A stretch of DNA of 64,000 bases from Hyphomicrobium sp. (GTDB lineage: Bacteria; Pseudomonadota; Alphaproteobacteria; Rhizobiales; Hyphomicrobiaceae): NCBI GenBank assembly GCA_002928735.1, contig PERL01000001.1, positions 62,001 to 126,000 of the forward strand, written 5' to 3'. Positions 63,827 through 64,000 of the stretch are shown here, piece by piece (the stretch's first letter is position 1; each line of letters opens with the position of its first letter). The notes under the pieces are model-generated. The model was given only the letters and a program-made list of their open reading frames with translations. It did no database searches and had not been told where the DNA came from. The position numbers and the translations under genes are program-made.

Positions 63827-64000
63827 CGCCAGACCTCTCACTCGAATATGTCTCGACCCGATTAGGTCAGGAAATGGTGAAAGAAGTGCAAACGGATGTG
63901 CCGGAACCGCTCGCACGATATCGCGACGCCACCGGTTCCGAGGCCGGCATCACGCCATCCAGCAAATTTTACGCACAGTTACGGTGCCGATCCGGCAGTT
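63827..64000. other. Window end, no gene seen
   Basis: About 170 bases upstream of the pilus gene start contain no convincing coding region that can be supported within the window; a promoter for the pilus gene is expected here. Confidence 0.3.

Overview
This 64 kb window is GC-rich chromosomal DNA that is almost entirely coding. Its gene content points to an alphaproteobacterium of the order Hyphomicrobiales (Rhizobiales). The signs are a eukaryote-type glutamine synthetase II with a divergent GstI/DUF2735-type small gene, a Pha/Mrp antiporter with fused A+B subunit, DUF2007, DUF2126, GYF_2 and TIGR04282/04283 families, GlyQ, a periplasmic-type TPR protein ahead of ispE, and Tad-type pilus genes. 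The species cannot be named from the sequence alone. I found no rRNA, tRNA, CRISPR array, insertion sequence or integrase.

Layout. 1-12.3 kb: the end of an XdhC-family gene, katG with its terminator, a membrane-anchored metallophosphoesterase, an ammonium transporter, a three-gene unit with two dynamin-like GTPases, and a two-part YeeE/YedE sulfur transporter. 12.4-22.9 kb: PHB depolymerase, a GST, glnII with a divergent gstI-like gene, a predicted Cas4-like nuclease joined to a DEDD exonuclease, a very unusual AAA+ protein, an NTF2-like protein and a zinc peptidase. 23.2-30.1 kb: a transglutaminase / circularly permuted ATP-grasp-alpha-E / transglutaminase operon. 30.1-36.3 kb: a complete Mrp/Pha Na+(K+)/H+ antiporter operon. 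36.5-50.7 kb: a sugar kinase, cytochrome c, purN, a P450, small secreted proteins, late cobalamin genes, ndk, a GYF_2 membrane protein, a PA0069-type radical SAM protein, an arsenosugar-type glycosyltransferase pair, a GyrI-like protein and a uracil-DNA glycosylase. 50.9-60.9 kb: ETF-QO, a TPR/peptidoglycan-binding protein with ispE, a polyprenyl diphosphate synthase, a DUF2007-methyltransferase-S49 peptidase run, and glyQ. 61-64 kb: a TetR regulator and Tad pilus components.

The most unusual object is the 1120-residue protein at 17964-21326. It has an N-terminal membrane anchor, a degenerate first AAA module and a full ClpA/B-type D2 ATPase. Its last ~270 residues look like peptide chain release factor 2, but both the stop-codon-reading SPF motif and the GGQ domain are missing. 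The dynamin-like pair with a small membrane protein, the nuclease with both a PD-(D/E)XK iron-sulfur pattern and a DEDD exonuclease, and the ATP-grasp/alpha-E/transglutaminase operon are the other poorly characterised systems here.

Functional themes are nitrogen assimilation (amt, glnII, gstI-like), respiration and lipid oxidation (ETF-QO, cytochrome c, octaprenyl-type synthase), PHB mobilisation, ion homeostasis (Mrp), oxidative defence (KatG, GST) and surface structures (Tad). All start choices and family assignments come from reading motifs, not from database searches.
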